From Haplomitrium mnioides (taxonomy: Eukaryota > Marchantiophyta > Haplomitriopsida > Calobryales), in NCBI GenBank assembly GCA_049999725.1, contig JBNGIS010038806.1, positions 1-26,513 on the forward strand: 26,513 bases of DNA. Reading direction: 5' to 3'. This document shows, in pieces, positions 18,453-26,513 of the stretch. The notes beneath the pieces are model-generated. The model was given only the letters and a program-made list of their open reading frames with translations, had not been told where the DNA came from and ran no database searches. A program made the translations under genes and the position numbers. How positions within the stretch are numbered: position 1 is the first letter of the stretch; each line of letters begins with the position of its first letter.

Positions 18453-18561
18453 GTTGAGGAGTGTTCAAATAGTGAGTTCAGATTCCTATGCGCATATAGA
18501 CTTTGGGGTAGAGTGTTGAAATGTTGAGTTTGGATCCCTAACAGCCGCTACTTTGAACTAG
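18453..18561. repeat. Palindromic-repeat remnant and right member of the 19-bp inverted motif
   Basis: CCTATGCGCATATAGACTTTG (split here: CCTATGCGCA at about 18485, then TATAGACTTTG) is a unit of the same family as the 10077-10460 array. AGCCGCTACTTTGAACTAG at 18543-18561 is the inverted partner of 10790-10808. Confidence 0.45.
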
Positions 18562-19099
18562 AAAAAAGAAAATTTCTGTTTTCTACTTCTCATACCTCCT
18601 AAATCATTAAATTACAATATTTTATAATTTTATATTATACTGAGGGAAGAGGATCTATTGAATAGCAAGGAGGAATTCAGAAATTTTGATGCATTCAAGC
18701 AAAATTGGAGTCATCTGAAGGAATAATTGAGGTCATCTAGGGGAGGCGGTCCTTTTCCTAGAAGAATCAGAAATTTTCATCAAGATTTTGCTCAGCTCTC
18801 ATCCAGATTGTAGATTTCAAGTTTTCAGAAATTCTTCATCAAATGTGACAAATTTTGGATCAAATTCATCAGGAGGAGAAGCGCAATTTGATTCTAATCA
18901 CATAGCAATTCAAATCAAAGGATTTGGTGAAGAATAGAGTGAGAAATTGCTAGATTTCAAACGCTGAAATTTTGAGGAAGAATTCATAATCGAAGAGGAA
19001 GAAACGCCGAATCGGAGATATATCAACATTTCGTTGCAGATCGAGGCTTTTCAAAAGGTCACCAAGGAGTGGAATCGGTGATCTATCACTGTTTCAGAT
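18562..19099. other. Non-coding AT-rich DNA, nothing recognised
   Basis: No frame with protein-like composition and no known RNA gene. The sequence is rich in GAATTC-, CATCA- and TTTC-type words. It may be the leader or non-coding part of an unidentified element. Confidence 0.4.
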
Positions 19100-19480
19100 T
19101 TGAAGAAATTTGAAAGTTCGAATCAGAAGAAGTGACTATTGGCGGTGAAATGGTGATCCTTCACTATTTTGATAGTGCAATTTGAAAGTTTGAAGGGGTG
19201 TAATGGAGTGTTTTCTGAAAGTTTGAAATACCTTTTTTGAAGCGGTGACATATCGGTGTTTCGGCGAAAGTTCAAAAATGTGATTTCGGTAATATCTGAA
19301 AGTTTGAAGCTCTTTTTATTCATTGCATCAGCGCTTTATCACTATTTCAGAGTTTATTCTATTTTATCCCGAGAGTTTCTTGAAAGGCAGAAAGTCGATT
19401 GGTTGCTATTTCGGCCATAATTTGATTATTTTATTGAAAGTTCGAAATTGCATTCAGTAAAGTCGGAAAGTTTGAAAGGC
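19100..19480. repeat. Degenerate interspersed repeat with GAAAGTTYGAA motif
   Basis: GAAAGTTTGAA or GAAAGTTCGAA (one copy GAAAGTTCAAA) occurs about seven times (near 19107, 19181, 19216, 19264, 19298, 19435 and 19463). Between them are copies of a second motif related to GGTGATCTATCACTGTTTC. Spacing varies from about 30 to 135 bp. The whole looks like an eroded compound tandem repeat, possibly a satellite or an LTR U3. Confidence 0.55.
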
Positions 19481-19790
19481 GGAACTCTGAGACAAAGCGG
19501 CACTATATCAAAGTTTCGGAAATTTGAGGAGAATTAAAATAACAAAACTATTCTAGCTCGGAGGAGAAACCACCCCTATCTATTTTTCTAAGCCTATCCT
19601 ACACCGCCACATGTCGCAAGCCGATTGGAGAAGTCAGAGCCAAACCCCACCCCCAGATGCAGGAGTGAGGGGGTCTCTCTAATAGTAACTATTGAAGGGG
19701 TTACAAGTGAGAGCAATATATACATTAATTGGTTTTTATGAGTTTGCTTATTGGATTATTTGGAGGTCGCTGGTGAAGCGATGTTAGTTT
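19481..19790. other. Non-coding DNA, possible LTR remnant
   Basis: No coding frame. A GC-richer block (about 19590-19680) is followed by AATATATACATTAATTGG (about 19712) and a PBS-like TGGATACCAAAGC near 19789. It could be the end of an unrelated LTR, but no partner copy exists here. Confidence 0.25.
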
Positions 19791-19990
19791 TGGATACCAA
19801 AGCTGTTCTCCGAAGCGTCCGAAGCTACACCGACCCTCCTAAGTTAACCAAGGCTACTAGATTGTCTTCCGAAGCTGGTTAAATCTACTGAACCTACCAG
19901 ATTTATAGCCGAAGCTACTAAGTTTACCAATCTTGCTTATAAGAACTACCGAAGCATACATTTTCTCCCGAACCTAACAGTTCGTGAAGG
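19791..19990. repeat. Short CCGAAGC-rich direct repeats
   Basis: CCGAAGC occurs at least five times (near 19811, 19819, 19869, 19911 and 19949), with variants CCGACC and CCGAACC, in about 180 bp. The block ends with a purine run GAAGGGGGAGA near 19986. Irregular spacing; function unknown. Confidence 0.45.
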
Positions 19991-20985
19991 GGGAGATTTC
20001 TAAAGTTTCTAATTGATCTTTTAAAATCAAAATCTATTTTTACTTCAGATTTGACACTACAGATGTAATCGCCTGGTCTTGACGATCATTCTGAGCTCTC
20101 ATTTTCCCATTTTGACTCAGAATTGAGAACACACTGACCTTTTCAAATTCAGGTCTTCTTGTGTGATAGAGCATAACATTTATGTTATGAAATTGACAGG
20201 TCCAGAACACTAATTCACATACCTGAATCATATTTTGAGTCAAATAACTACAGAAATCTATTCTGGAACTCAAATTTAACTGTCTCACCTACAAATTTGA
20301 CATTCAGATCTATAGAATTCAAAAATTTAACACATCTAGTTCATTTGAAATTGTCAATTGGAGTTTTCTGAGAGCACACACTTGTTTATTTCACTGATTC
20401 AACTCATAATTGAGTTTATAATTGTCAATCACAAACATATACATTTGTACTGATATCCATACAATCAGTTACTCTGTTTCTAACAGAATCACAAAACTGA
20501 GTTTGAAAGAAAGCAAACCTTACAATTCAGAGACAATCTGATATCTTGAGAGTTGATAATCACTATAATCTTTATACATAATGTTACTTTATCAACACAC
20601 TGAACTCTTAGAACATATTCAGAAGTTCTAACATACATCTAAGTGGTTCAAGAACTCTGGGAACCAGCTTGCATATTCAAGGAGATTATATCAAATTCTG
20701 CAGCCTATATATAAAAACAGAGGCTACATCAATATCTAGAATCTTGTGGAGACATAGTGGAGTCCTATTGTTAATATCTCCAACTGTTTTCTGATATATT
20801 ACAAGATCAACAACTGGCCTACATCGAGTATAATAGGGACTATCTTTTACATATAACCTCTATTATAACAAATTGTTTCATTTGTTGTTTTCCAGAATTG
20901 CAAAGAGTTTAACATTTTGAATTTCCTACTTTTTCATAAATCTTTCATTTATCTTCCAACCTTCAAAACTCTTTTGCATTCTAAA
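19991..20985 (+). other. AT-rich DNA upstream of the copia gag, possible leader
   Basis: No coding frame. A strong TATA stretch TATATATAAAAA lies at 20706-20717, about 270 bp before the copia gag ATG, so the last part may be the promoter and leader of the copia element. It does not resemble the 3' LTR at 25946. Confidence 0.4.
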
Positions 20986-21530
20986 ATGGAAAAATTAAGC
21001 TTCAAACAGTTGACCATTGAAGGAGACAACTATCTCTCCTGGTCACTGGATGCAGCAGCTCATCTGGTCTCTAAAGGATTGCAGACCATAATCTTGACGG
21101 ATGATGACATAACACAACAACAGAAAGCCCAGGCATTGGTTTTCCTAAGGCATCATCTCTCTGAATCTCTTAAAATTCAGTACCTGAATGAAAGTAACCC
21201 AAGAATTCTCTGGGATAGCTTGAAAGACAGATTTGACCACACCAAAGCAATACATTTGCCTAATGCAAGGCATGATTGGGTCAATCTAAGAGTTCAAGAC
21301 TTTCCTACTATTTCTAAATATAATAGTGAATTGTTCAGAATAACATCACATCTGACATTATGTGGACATCCAGTTTCTCAAGAAGAACAATTTGAGAAAA
21401 ATTATCCACTTTCTATTCAGCCAACATGATTTTGTCAGCACAGTACAGAACTTGCATTTCTCTACTTATTCTAAACTAATAGTCTATTTACTACTAGCAG
21501 AGAAACATCAATTATTCCAAGCCTACAAAT
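20986..21530 (+). pseudogene. Copia gag capsid region
   Basis: The start at 20986 gives MEKLSFKQLTIEGDNYLSW. The pattern L-x-G-x-N-Y-x-x-W marks the N-terminus of Ty1/copia Gag. LSESLKIQYLNESNPRILWD and LKDRFDH follow, the standard UBN2-type capsid signatures. The frame stops at 21427-21429 after a shift near 21400. The continuing capsid text (STYSKLIVYLLLAEKHQLF, about 21463) is in another frame. Two frameshifts and a stop break Gag. Confidence 0.85.
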
Positions 21531-21539
21531 AGGAGAGGT

Positions 21540-22160
21540 ATGTCTACAACAAGGGCCAGACATGGTTCTTTCAGACAGAATTCTCAAAGGGGTAAAACTC
21601 CTATTAATGGTAGGAATCAACAATTCAGGGGGAGAGGAAGGGGCAGGGGTAACTCTGCACGTTTTTATACAAGAGGAAGAAGAGGAGGCAGGAATACATA
21701 TAATGACAAAAACCAGCCATCCTCAAGTAGTTCAAGAGGACCAATTGTTTGCAGCAGATGTGGGACCATTGGGCATACAACTAAAGCTTGTAGAATCCCA
21801 GCACATTTGGTCGCACTCTATGCTAAAGATAAAAGTCAGAAAGCTGCAACAGAAAATCATGGGGTCTTTATGGATCAGACCAATACCCTTAGCGATTATA
21901 TCGATAAGGAAGAGGATATTCATATACCAGAAACGAACATGATTCAGTGTACAGATTCTACACTTCCTCTTGATGACATCCATACCTGTATTATAGACAG
22001 TAGCAGTACTCATACTATTTTAAAATGCAGGTCCTATTTTATCAAGCTGACGCCCTCTCACCGAAAGGTGACTACTATTATGGGGAGCAATCAGACTGAG
22101 GAAGAACAAAGACCAGCAATTATTAGATTGCCACAAAGGACTGTAATACATATCAGATGA
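21540..22160 (+). pseudogene. Copia nucleocapsid and aspartic protease
   Basis: An Arg/Gly-rich basic segment (FRGRGRGRGNSARF, about 21625) precedes an intact CCHC zinc knuckle, CSRCGTIGHTTKAC (21750-21791), that would bind element RNA. Protease follows: IIDSSSTHTIL with the catalytic Asp at 21996-21998. The usual D-S-G is D-S-S, so the loop Gly is lost. A TGA at 22158-22160 ends the segment, but the same frame resumes at once and reads into SATRNLVSFCDIR. Confidence 0.85.
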
Positions 22161-23211
22161 GCTATTTATGCACCAAGTGCCACTAGAAACTTAGTAAGTT
22201 TTTGTGATATACGAGATAATGGATATCACATACATACCAACACTTGTAAAAATCAGGAAGTGTTGCATTTATTGAAGCACACTCCTGAAGGATCTGAAAC
22301 AAAAGAAACCCTTTTTGCGTACCCTCTTGGTTTTTACATTACGCAAATACAAAACTATCATACTCGTGCAAAAACAAACGATTATACTACTTTATGGCAT
22401 AATCGCTTAGGACACCCGAGCACCACTATGTTTCTTAACATTCTGAAAGTGACCCGATCCATACCTCAAAGCATTAAGCCATCTATGATTGATAGACCAT
22501 GTATTCATTGTTCTCAAGGCAAGCTGGTCTTACGTCCAGCGATTTCCAAAACAATTCTGGAAATTCCAAAGTTCCTTGAGAGAATACATGTAGATGTTTG
22601 TGGTCTTATTGATCCACCTAGTGGACCCTTTAGGTACTTTCTGGTGATCATCTGTGCTTCTACAAAGTGGTCACAAGTATCACTACTATCTACCCAAAAT
22701 CTTGTCTTCCCGAGGATATTGGCACACATTCTGAAATTGAAAGTTCAGTTTCAGAAAATCCAATAAAAGTCCTACGAGTTGACAATGAGGGGGAGTTTAC
22801 ATGAAAACATTTTGATGACTTTTGCATGACAATGGGTATTGATACCCAATACTCTGTGGCACATATCCATTTTCAAAATGGAATAGCTGAAAGAGTTATA
22901 CACAGCATTCAAATGATTGTTAAGCCTATGTTAATGTAGACCAATTTACCGGTTTCTGCATGGGGCCATGCAGTACTACATGCTGCATCATTATTAAAAT
23001 ATCAACCATAAGCTTTTAATTCATTATCACCTCACCAACTGGCCTATGATCAGATGCCAGACTTATCCCATTTGCGAGTTTTCGATTGTCAAGTCTTAGT
23101 TCCTATTATGGGACCGAAAAAGACTAAGATGGGACCTCAGAGGCAAAAAGGCATTTATATGGGATATAACTCACCGTCTATTATACGCTATCTGGAACCA
23201 TCCACAGCTGA
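22161..23211 (+). pseudogene. Copia integrase
   Basis: The GAG-pre-integrase zinc domain is LWHNRLGHPSTTMFL (about 22392) with CIHC (about 22502). The core follows: Asp one at 22593 (HVDVCG). After a frameshift near 22740 come Asp two at 22781 (RVDNEGEF) and Glu at 22889 (NGIAERV). All three catalytic acids remain. PVSAWGHAVLHAASLL (about 22951) and GPQRQKGIYMGYNSPSIIRY (about 23130) are typical C-terminal blocks. Stops lie at 22802-22804, 22937-22939 and 23009-23011. Confidence 0.88.
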
Positions 23212-25034
23212 TGTGTGTTTCAAGCTAGATTAGCTGATTGCCATTTCTATGAGGATGTATTTCCATCTCTATTTAAGGATAAAAATTCTTCTTTACCAAA
23301 GAAACTCCTATGGGAGAATATATCCACTACATGGATAGATCAAAAAACAAGGCAAGGTGAGGATGAGGTCAAGAGACTTCTTCACTTGGCTAATATAGTC
23401 GAACAATTGCCAGATTCTTTTAATGAAATTGCAAAGGTAACTAGGTCACATATTCATGTGGTGAATGTTCCTGCAAGAATTCAGGATACTTCAAAACCAG
23501 CAGTTGACCAAGTACCAAGGCAAAAGAGAGGATGCCCTCTTGGCTCAAAAGACTCTCAACCTAGGCAAAAAGTTTTGACTAAGAGAACTACATTCTCAGC
23601 TGATGTTATGAAAGCATCTTCATCTACACCTTTACTATCTTAGCCGACTATTTCCTTATTGGAATACCCTGATAATAAAGAGATCTCGATCCACTATATG
23701 GATATAGAGGTTATATGGCAAAGAGAGAATGTAGATGTCGATGACCATTTTGCATTCCAAGTTTCACTTACTATATCTGATACACCACCTGATCCCAGAT
23801 CTGTCAAAGAAGCTTTGGACAGTTCTGACAGGATAGAGTGGAAAAAAGCAATGGATTCAGAACTTGATTCCATGATATAGAGGAAAGTATTTGGACCTGT
23901 AGTTCCTATTCCCTCTGATGTTAATTTAATCGGATATAGGTGGATCTTTGTGAAAAAGCGAAATGAAAAAGGCGAAATTGTCCGATATAAGGCACGCCTT
24001 GTAGCCAAAGGCTATACACAAGTACCTGGGAGAGACTACCATCTCACATATGCCCTAGTTATGGATGCTATCACATACCGGTTCCTAGTAGGCTTTTCCC
24101 TAGGACATGAGTTCATTACACATTAGATTGATGTTGTGACAACATACCTATATGGGCTTTTGGATACCCAGATTTACATGAAAGCTCCCCCAGAGCTTAT
24201 AGCCAGGAGTATCTATCATATTCAGGGGGAGAATGTCACTAAGAGTAAACCATTTAGTGGTCCATCTACCTCTTTACCATCGACCATCATTGCACCCAGT
24301 GGTGGAAGTACCGGGTTAGGACCTATAGTCCATGAGATGCACTCTAGGGAGAAACGACCTATTGTCCCCCTATGCATCAATCCATGCCTCTGGCCAAGGG
24401 TGGATATGCAGTCCAAATCCTTCGATCTATTTATGGAATAAAACAGAGTGGTCGAATATGGTATTATAGATTTCATGAGGAGATGATCGCCATGGGTTTT
24501 CACTTTGATGACATTGCACCAAGTTTGTTCATCAAGAATGTCGACAAAGAATTTATAATTGTCGCATTATATATTGATGACATAAACCTTTTTGGTCACC
24601 AATCCTTACTTGAGCATACTATTTCTATGCTTAAGAAGACTTTTGATATGAAGGATATTGGTAAGACCAAGTATTGTTTGGGATTACAATTTGAGTATCT
24701 CGATGATGGCATATTGATGCATCAGAGTACTTATACTAAGAAAATCCTTACACAATTCAATATGGATAAATCTCATCCAGTTACATCACCTATGGAGATA
24801 AGATCACTGGACAAAGACAAAGATATTTTTCGAAAACGGAAAGACATAGAGCCTATCCTTGGATCTGAGAAACCATATCTCTCAGCTATAGGAGCTCTTA
24901 TGTATCTTGCTAATCAAACACGTTCTGACATTTCATTTGCCGTGAAATTGCTTACAAGACATAGTTCACAACCTACTATAAGGCATTGATATGGTATTAA
25001 ACGTATTTTCAAATATTTACAAGGCACAATTGAC
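23212..25034 (+). pseudogene. Copia reverse transcriptase
   Basis: The text first carries ARLADCHFYEDVFPSL (end of integrase) and a Ser/Lys-rich linker (SKPAVDQVPRQKRGCPLGSK, about 23491). The RT proper follows: RDPRSVKEAL-like SVKEALDS (about 23800), WIFVKKRNEKGEIVRYKARL (about 23941), VAKGYTQVPGRDY and IDVVTTYLYGLLD (first catalytic Asp, about 24130). Between YMKAPPEL (about 24175) and SIYGIKQSGR (about 24430) lies about 55 codons of extra sequence not expected in copia RT. After a frameshift the YIDD box is at 24570-24581. Stops lie at 23641-23643, 23878-23880, 24124-24126 and 24987-24989. Confidence 0.88.
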
Positions 25035-25569
25035 ATGGGACTATTTTTCCCAAATAACATTGATCAAATACTTACCGGTTATGCAAATGTAGGATACATG
25101 TCGGATCTTGATGATGCTAAATCCCAAACCGATTATGTTTTCCTATATGGCTCTACAGCTATATCATGGAAAAAGTACAAAGCAAACTTTGACTTGTACA
25201 TCCTCAAACCATGTAGAGATCATTGCTATGTATGAAGCTAGTAGGGAGTGCATATACCTACGGAGGATGCTTGATCATGTTTACTTACATTGTGGTTTGC
25301 CTTGTATATCTGACCCTATTGTTATTTTTGAAGATAACTTGGCATGTGTACAACAGGTTTCACAAGGATTTATTAAAGGAGACCGCATAAAACACATCGC
25401 TCCAAAGTTTTTCTTCACTCATGAGCAGAATGATGACACTATTTCTGTGCAGGTTATCTTCAAAAAGGAGAATGTTGCTGACATATTTACTAAGACTTTA
25501 CCTGCGGCACTGCATCAACATTTTTGTCATCTACTTGGTTTACGAAGATTATCCACTTTATTATCATGA
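25035..25569 (+). pseudogene. Copia RNase H, C-terminal end of pol
   Basis: LTGYANVGYMSDLDDAKSQT (about 25071) is the first RNase H motif. The catalytic Asp of G-Y-A-D is Asn (AAT, 25086-25088), a G-to-A change. The frame shifts near 25180. SSNHVEIIAMYEASRECIYL (about 25205), IFEDNLACVQQ (about 25327), FIKGDRIKHIAPKFFFTHE and VADIFTKTLP then complete the domain. A stop ends it at 25567-25569, at the usual length for copia Pol. Confidence 0.88.
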
Positions 25570-25934
25570 CTTCATCGACTATTCTTTTATTACATTGTCG
25601 ACATCATTATTATTATCTTTGACTTTTCTTTATATTTCTATTTTCTGCTCATGTTATTCTTTTTCTCAGTATCATATCATTATTATTCTCAGATTCATTA
25701 TTTTGGCCAATAGCCGATTTTCTTATCATTATTATTTTCTTTTTGTCACTATATGACTTCTATATCCATCTATAAATGGTGGTTGTACTCTTTTCCTCGT
25801 TGGCGTATGAGAGGGTTTTAATGAGGCAACACCTTTATATTGCATATGGATTTATTTGGAGTGTTGGTGATATTTCTATCATAGGTTTTATATTCATCTT
25901 ACGTATGGCTACAACATTCCCCATGTTATAGCCA
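25570..25934 (+). other. 3' untranslated part of the copia element
   Basis: Very T-rich, stop-filled sequence between the end of pol and the polypurine tract. The block around 25800-25830 (GAGGGTTTTAATGAGGCAAC) resembles the conserved 3' region of plant copia elements. Confidence 0.55.
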
Positions 25935-25943
25935 AGGGGGAGT
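25935..25943 (+). other. Polypurine tract of the copia element
   Basis: The purine run AAGGGGGAG lies just before TAT and the putative LTR start TGTAATG. Confidence 0.75.
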
Positions 25944-25945
25944 AT

Positions 25946-26209
25946 TGTAATGCATGTAAAGATGATTAGGCTAATAGATAATTAGTCCTTAACCTATGAT
26001 TAGAGTATTATGATTAGGATTAGGGTTAGTGCTAATCCTATGAGATTAGCATATCCTAACTCCTTTGTACTTTATATGTGGATTATTACAAGTGAGAGAA
26101 GAGCTTGAAGAGAGAGAAGAGAAGGAGAAGAAGATTGGAGTTTTGTTCATATGATTGTTGCCACATTCCTTACATTCTATGCATGAGCTAATGGGCTTGT
26201 TTTCCAACA
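25946..26209 (+). repeat. Putative 3' LTR of the copia element
   Basis: It starts TGTAATGCATG right after the polypurine tract. Perfect short inverted repeats lie at 26015-26023/26032-26040 and 26031-26037/26044-26050. A GA-rich run covers about 26094-26140. The right end is taken at CCAACA near 26209 but cannot be fixed without a second copy or a target-site duplication. Confidence 0.55.
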
Positions 26210-26435
26210 CATTTATCATTCATTACAATTCTAAGCCTAAAAGTTTAAATACACGTCACAAGAAACTATTTTGAAATATGTTTTATTGCATAAACTTTAG
26301 CCGCACGTAGACATGGTGCTCTGTCAAACTTTTTTGTTGCAAAAATACTATAAACCACAAAGAAAAAACCTAAAGGGACTAGAAGTCAAGGGAATGAGTT
26401 TGCAATAGTAAACACAAAAACAAAGAAAATGAAAC
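26210..26435. other. AT-rich flank, nothing recognised
   Basis: No coding frame and no RNA gene seen. This is probably the DNA into which the copia element inserted. Confidence 0.4.
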
Positions 26436-26513
26436 ATTGCATGGATTTAGGAGCTTTATTTTAAACGTCAAGAAAAAAGGAAGCTTTCACTTTAAGTTGA
26501 AAATCCATGCAAT
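26436..26513. repeat. 13-bp perfect inverted repeat closing the window
   Basis: ATTGCATGGATTT (26436-26448) and AAATCCATGCAAT (26501-26513) are exact reverse complements around a 52-bp AT-rich loop. It could be a small hairpin element, or the arm may extend beyond the window. Confidence 0.6.

Larger units (their letters stand above)
20986..26209 (+). mobile_element. Ty1/copia retrotransposon, without a recognisable 5' LTR
   Basis: Domain order Gag, protease, integrase, reverse transcriptase, RNase H is diagnostic of Ty1/copia. A polypurine tract (25935-25943) and a putative 3' LTR (25946 to about 26209) follow. Nothing upstream of gag resembles that LTR. The element therefore lost its 5' end, recombined, or has strongly diverged LTRs. 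Confidence 0.85.

Noticed and set aside
18562-19099. Possible cellular exon
   Set aside because: No frame longer than a few dozen codons, no splice-site pattern and no recognisable domain.
19694-19706. TTACAAGTGAGAG shared with the copia 3' LTR (about 26086) as evidence for a 5' LTR
   Set aside because: The match is only 13 bp and flanking sequence does not align; it may be chance or a common initiator word.
26018-26030. Telomere-like GGATTAGGGTTAG
   Set aside because: Only one or two imperfect units, not the plant TTTAGGG array; it is part of hairpin sequence in the copia LTR.

Overview
The window is eukaryotic nuclear DNA from a land plant. It holds three unrelated, decayed LTR retrotransposons, plant-type TATA boxes, candidate spliceosomal introns and a 100-N scaffold gap, and no bacterial operon, rRNA or tRNA that I can see. 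The style of the Ty3 gag/protease and of the DUF7869 genes suggests a fern or another non-flowering plant, but this rests on family resemblance recalled without a search and is low confidence. I see no intact cellular gene; essentially everything is mobile-element DNA in various states of decay.

Layout. (1) 1-4150: the 5' part of a Ty3/gypsy-type element (LTR/leader candidate, gag with two damaged zinc knuckles, protease), cut off before reverse transcriptase. (2) 4151-10460: a divergent gene pair. On the minus strand is a DUF7869 pseudogene (7053 down to about 4151, truncated at its 3' end). On the plus strand is an unrecognised pseudogene (7513-9891). They share a 459-bp AT-rich intergenic promoter with a TATA box on each strand. 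Both genes, and the DNA beside them, carry tandem arrays built on one palindromic core, TCCATGCGCGCATGGA or variants. The periods are 24, 30 and 24 bp inside the genes and 35-38 bp outside. (3) 10790-18561: a second, inverted, 5'-truncated DUF7869 copy (10809-11868). Its outer limits coincide with a 19-bp inverted motif. Into its downstream flank a Ty3/gypsy chromovirus has inserted (LTRs 12706-13193 and 18004-18452), next to the N gap and an extra partial LTR. (4) 18562-20985: non-coding, repeat-rich DNA. (5) 20986-26209: a Ty1/copia element (Gag, protease, integrase, reverse transcriptase, RNase H, polypurine tract, 3' LTR) without a recognisable matching 5' LTR. (6) A 13-bp inverted repeat closes the window.

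Most interesting points. The DUF7869 gene plus its divergent partner may be a poorly described two-gene DNA transposon. The palindromic, alternating purine-pyrimidine repeat colonises that unit with periods divisible by three only inside the genes. The chromovirus LTR carries a cluster of perfect heat-shock elements directly upstream of its TATA box, the layout of a heat-inducible promoter. The decay is also peculiar: long frames with many nonsense codons but few frameshifts, and several catalytic residues lost through G-to-A changes, as expected from deamination of methylated cytosines.
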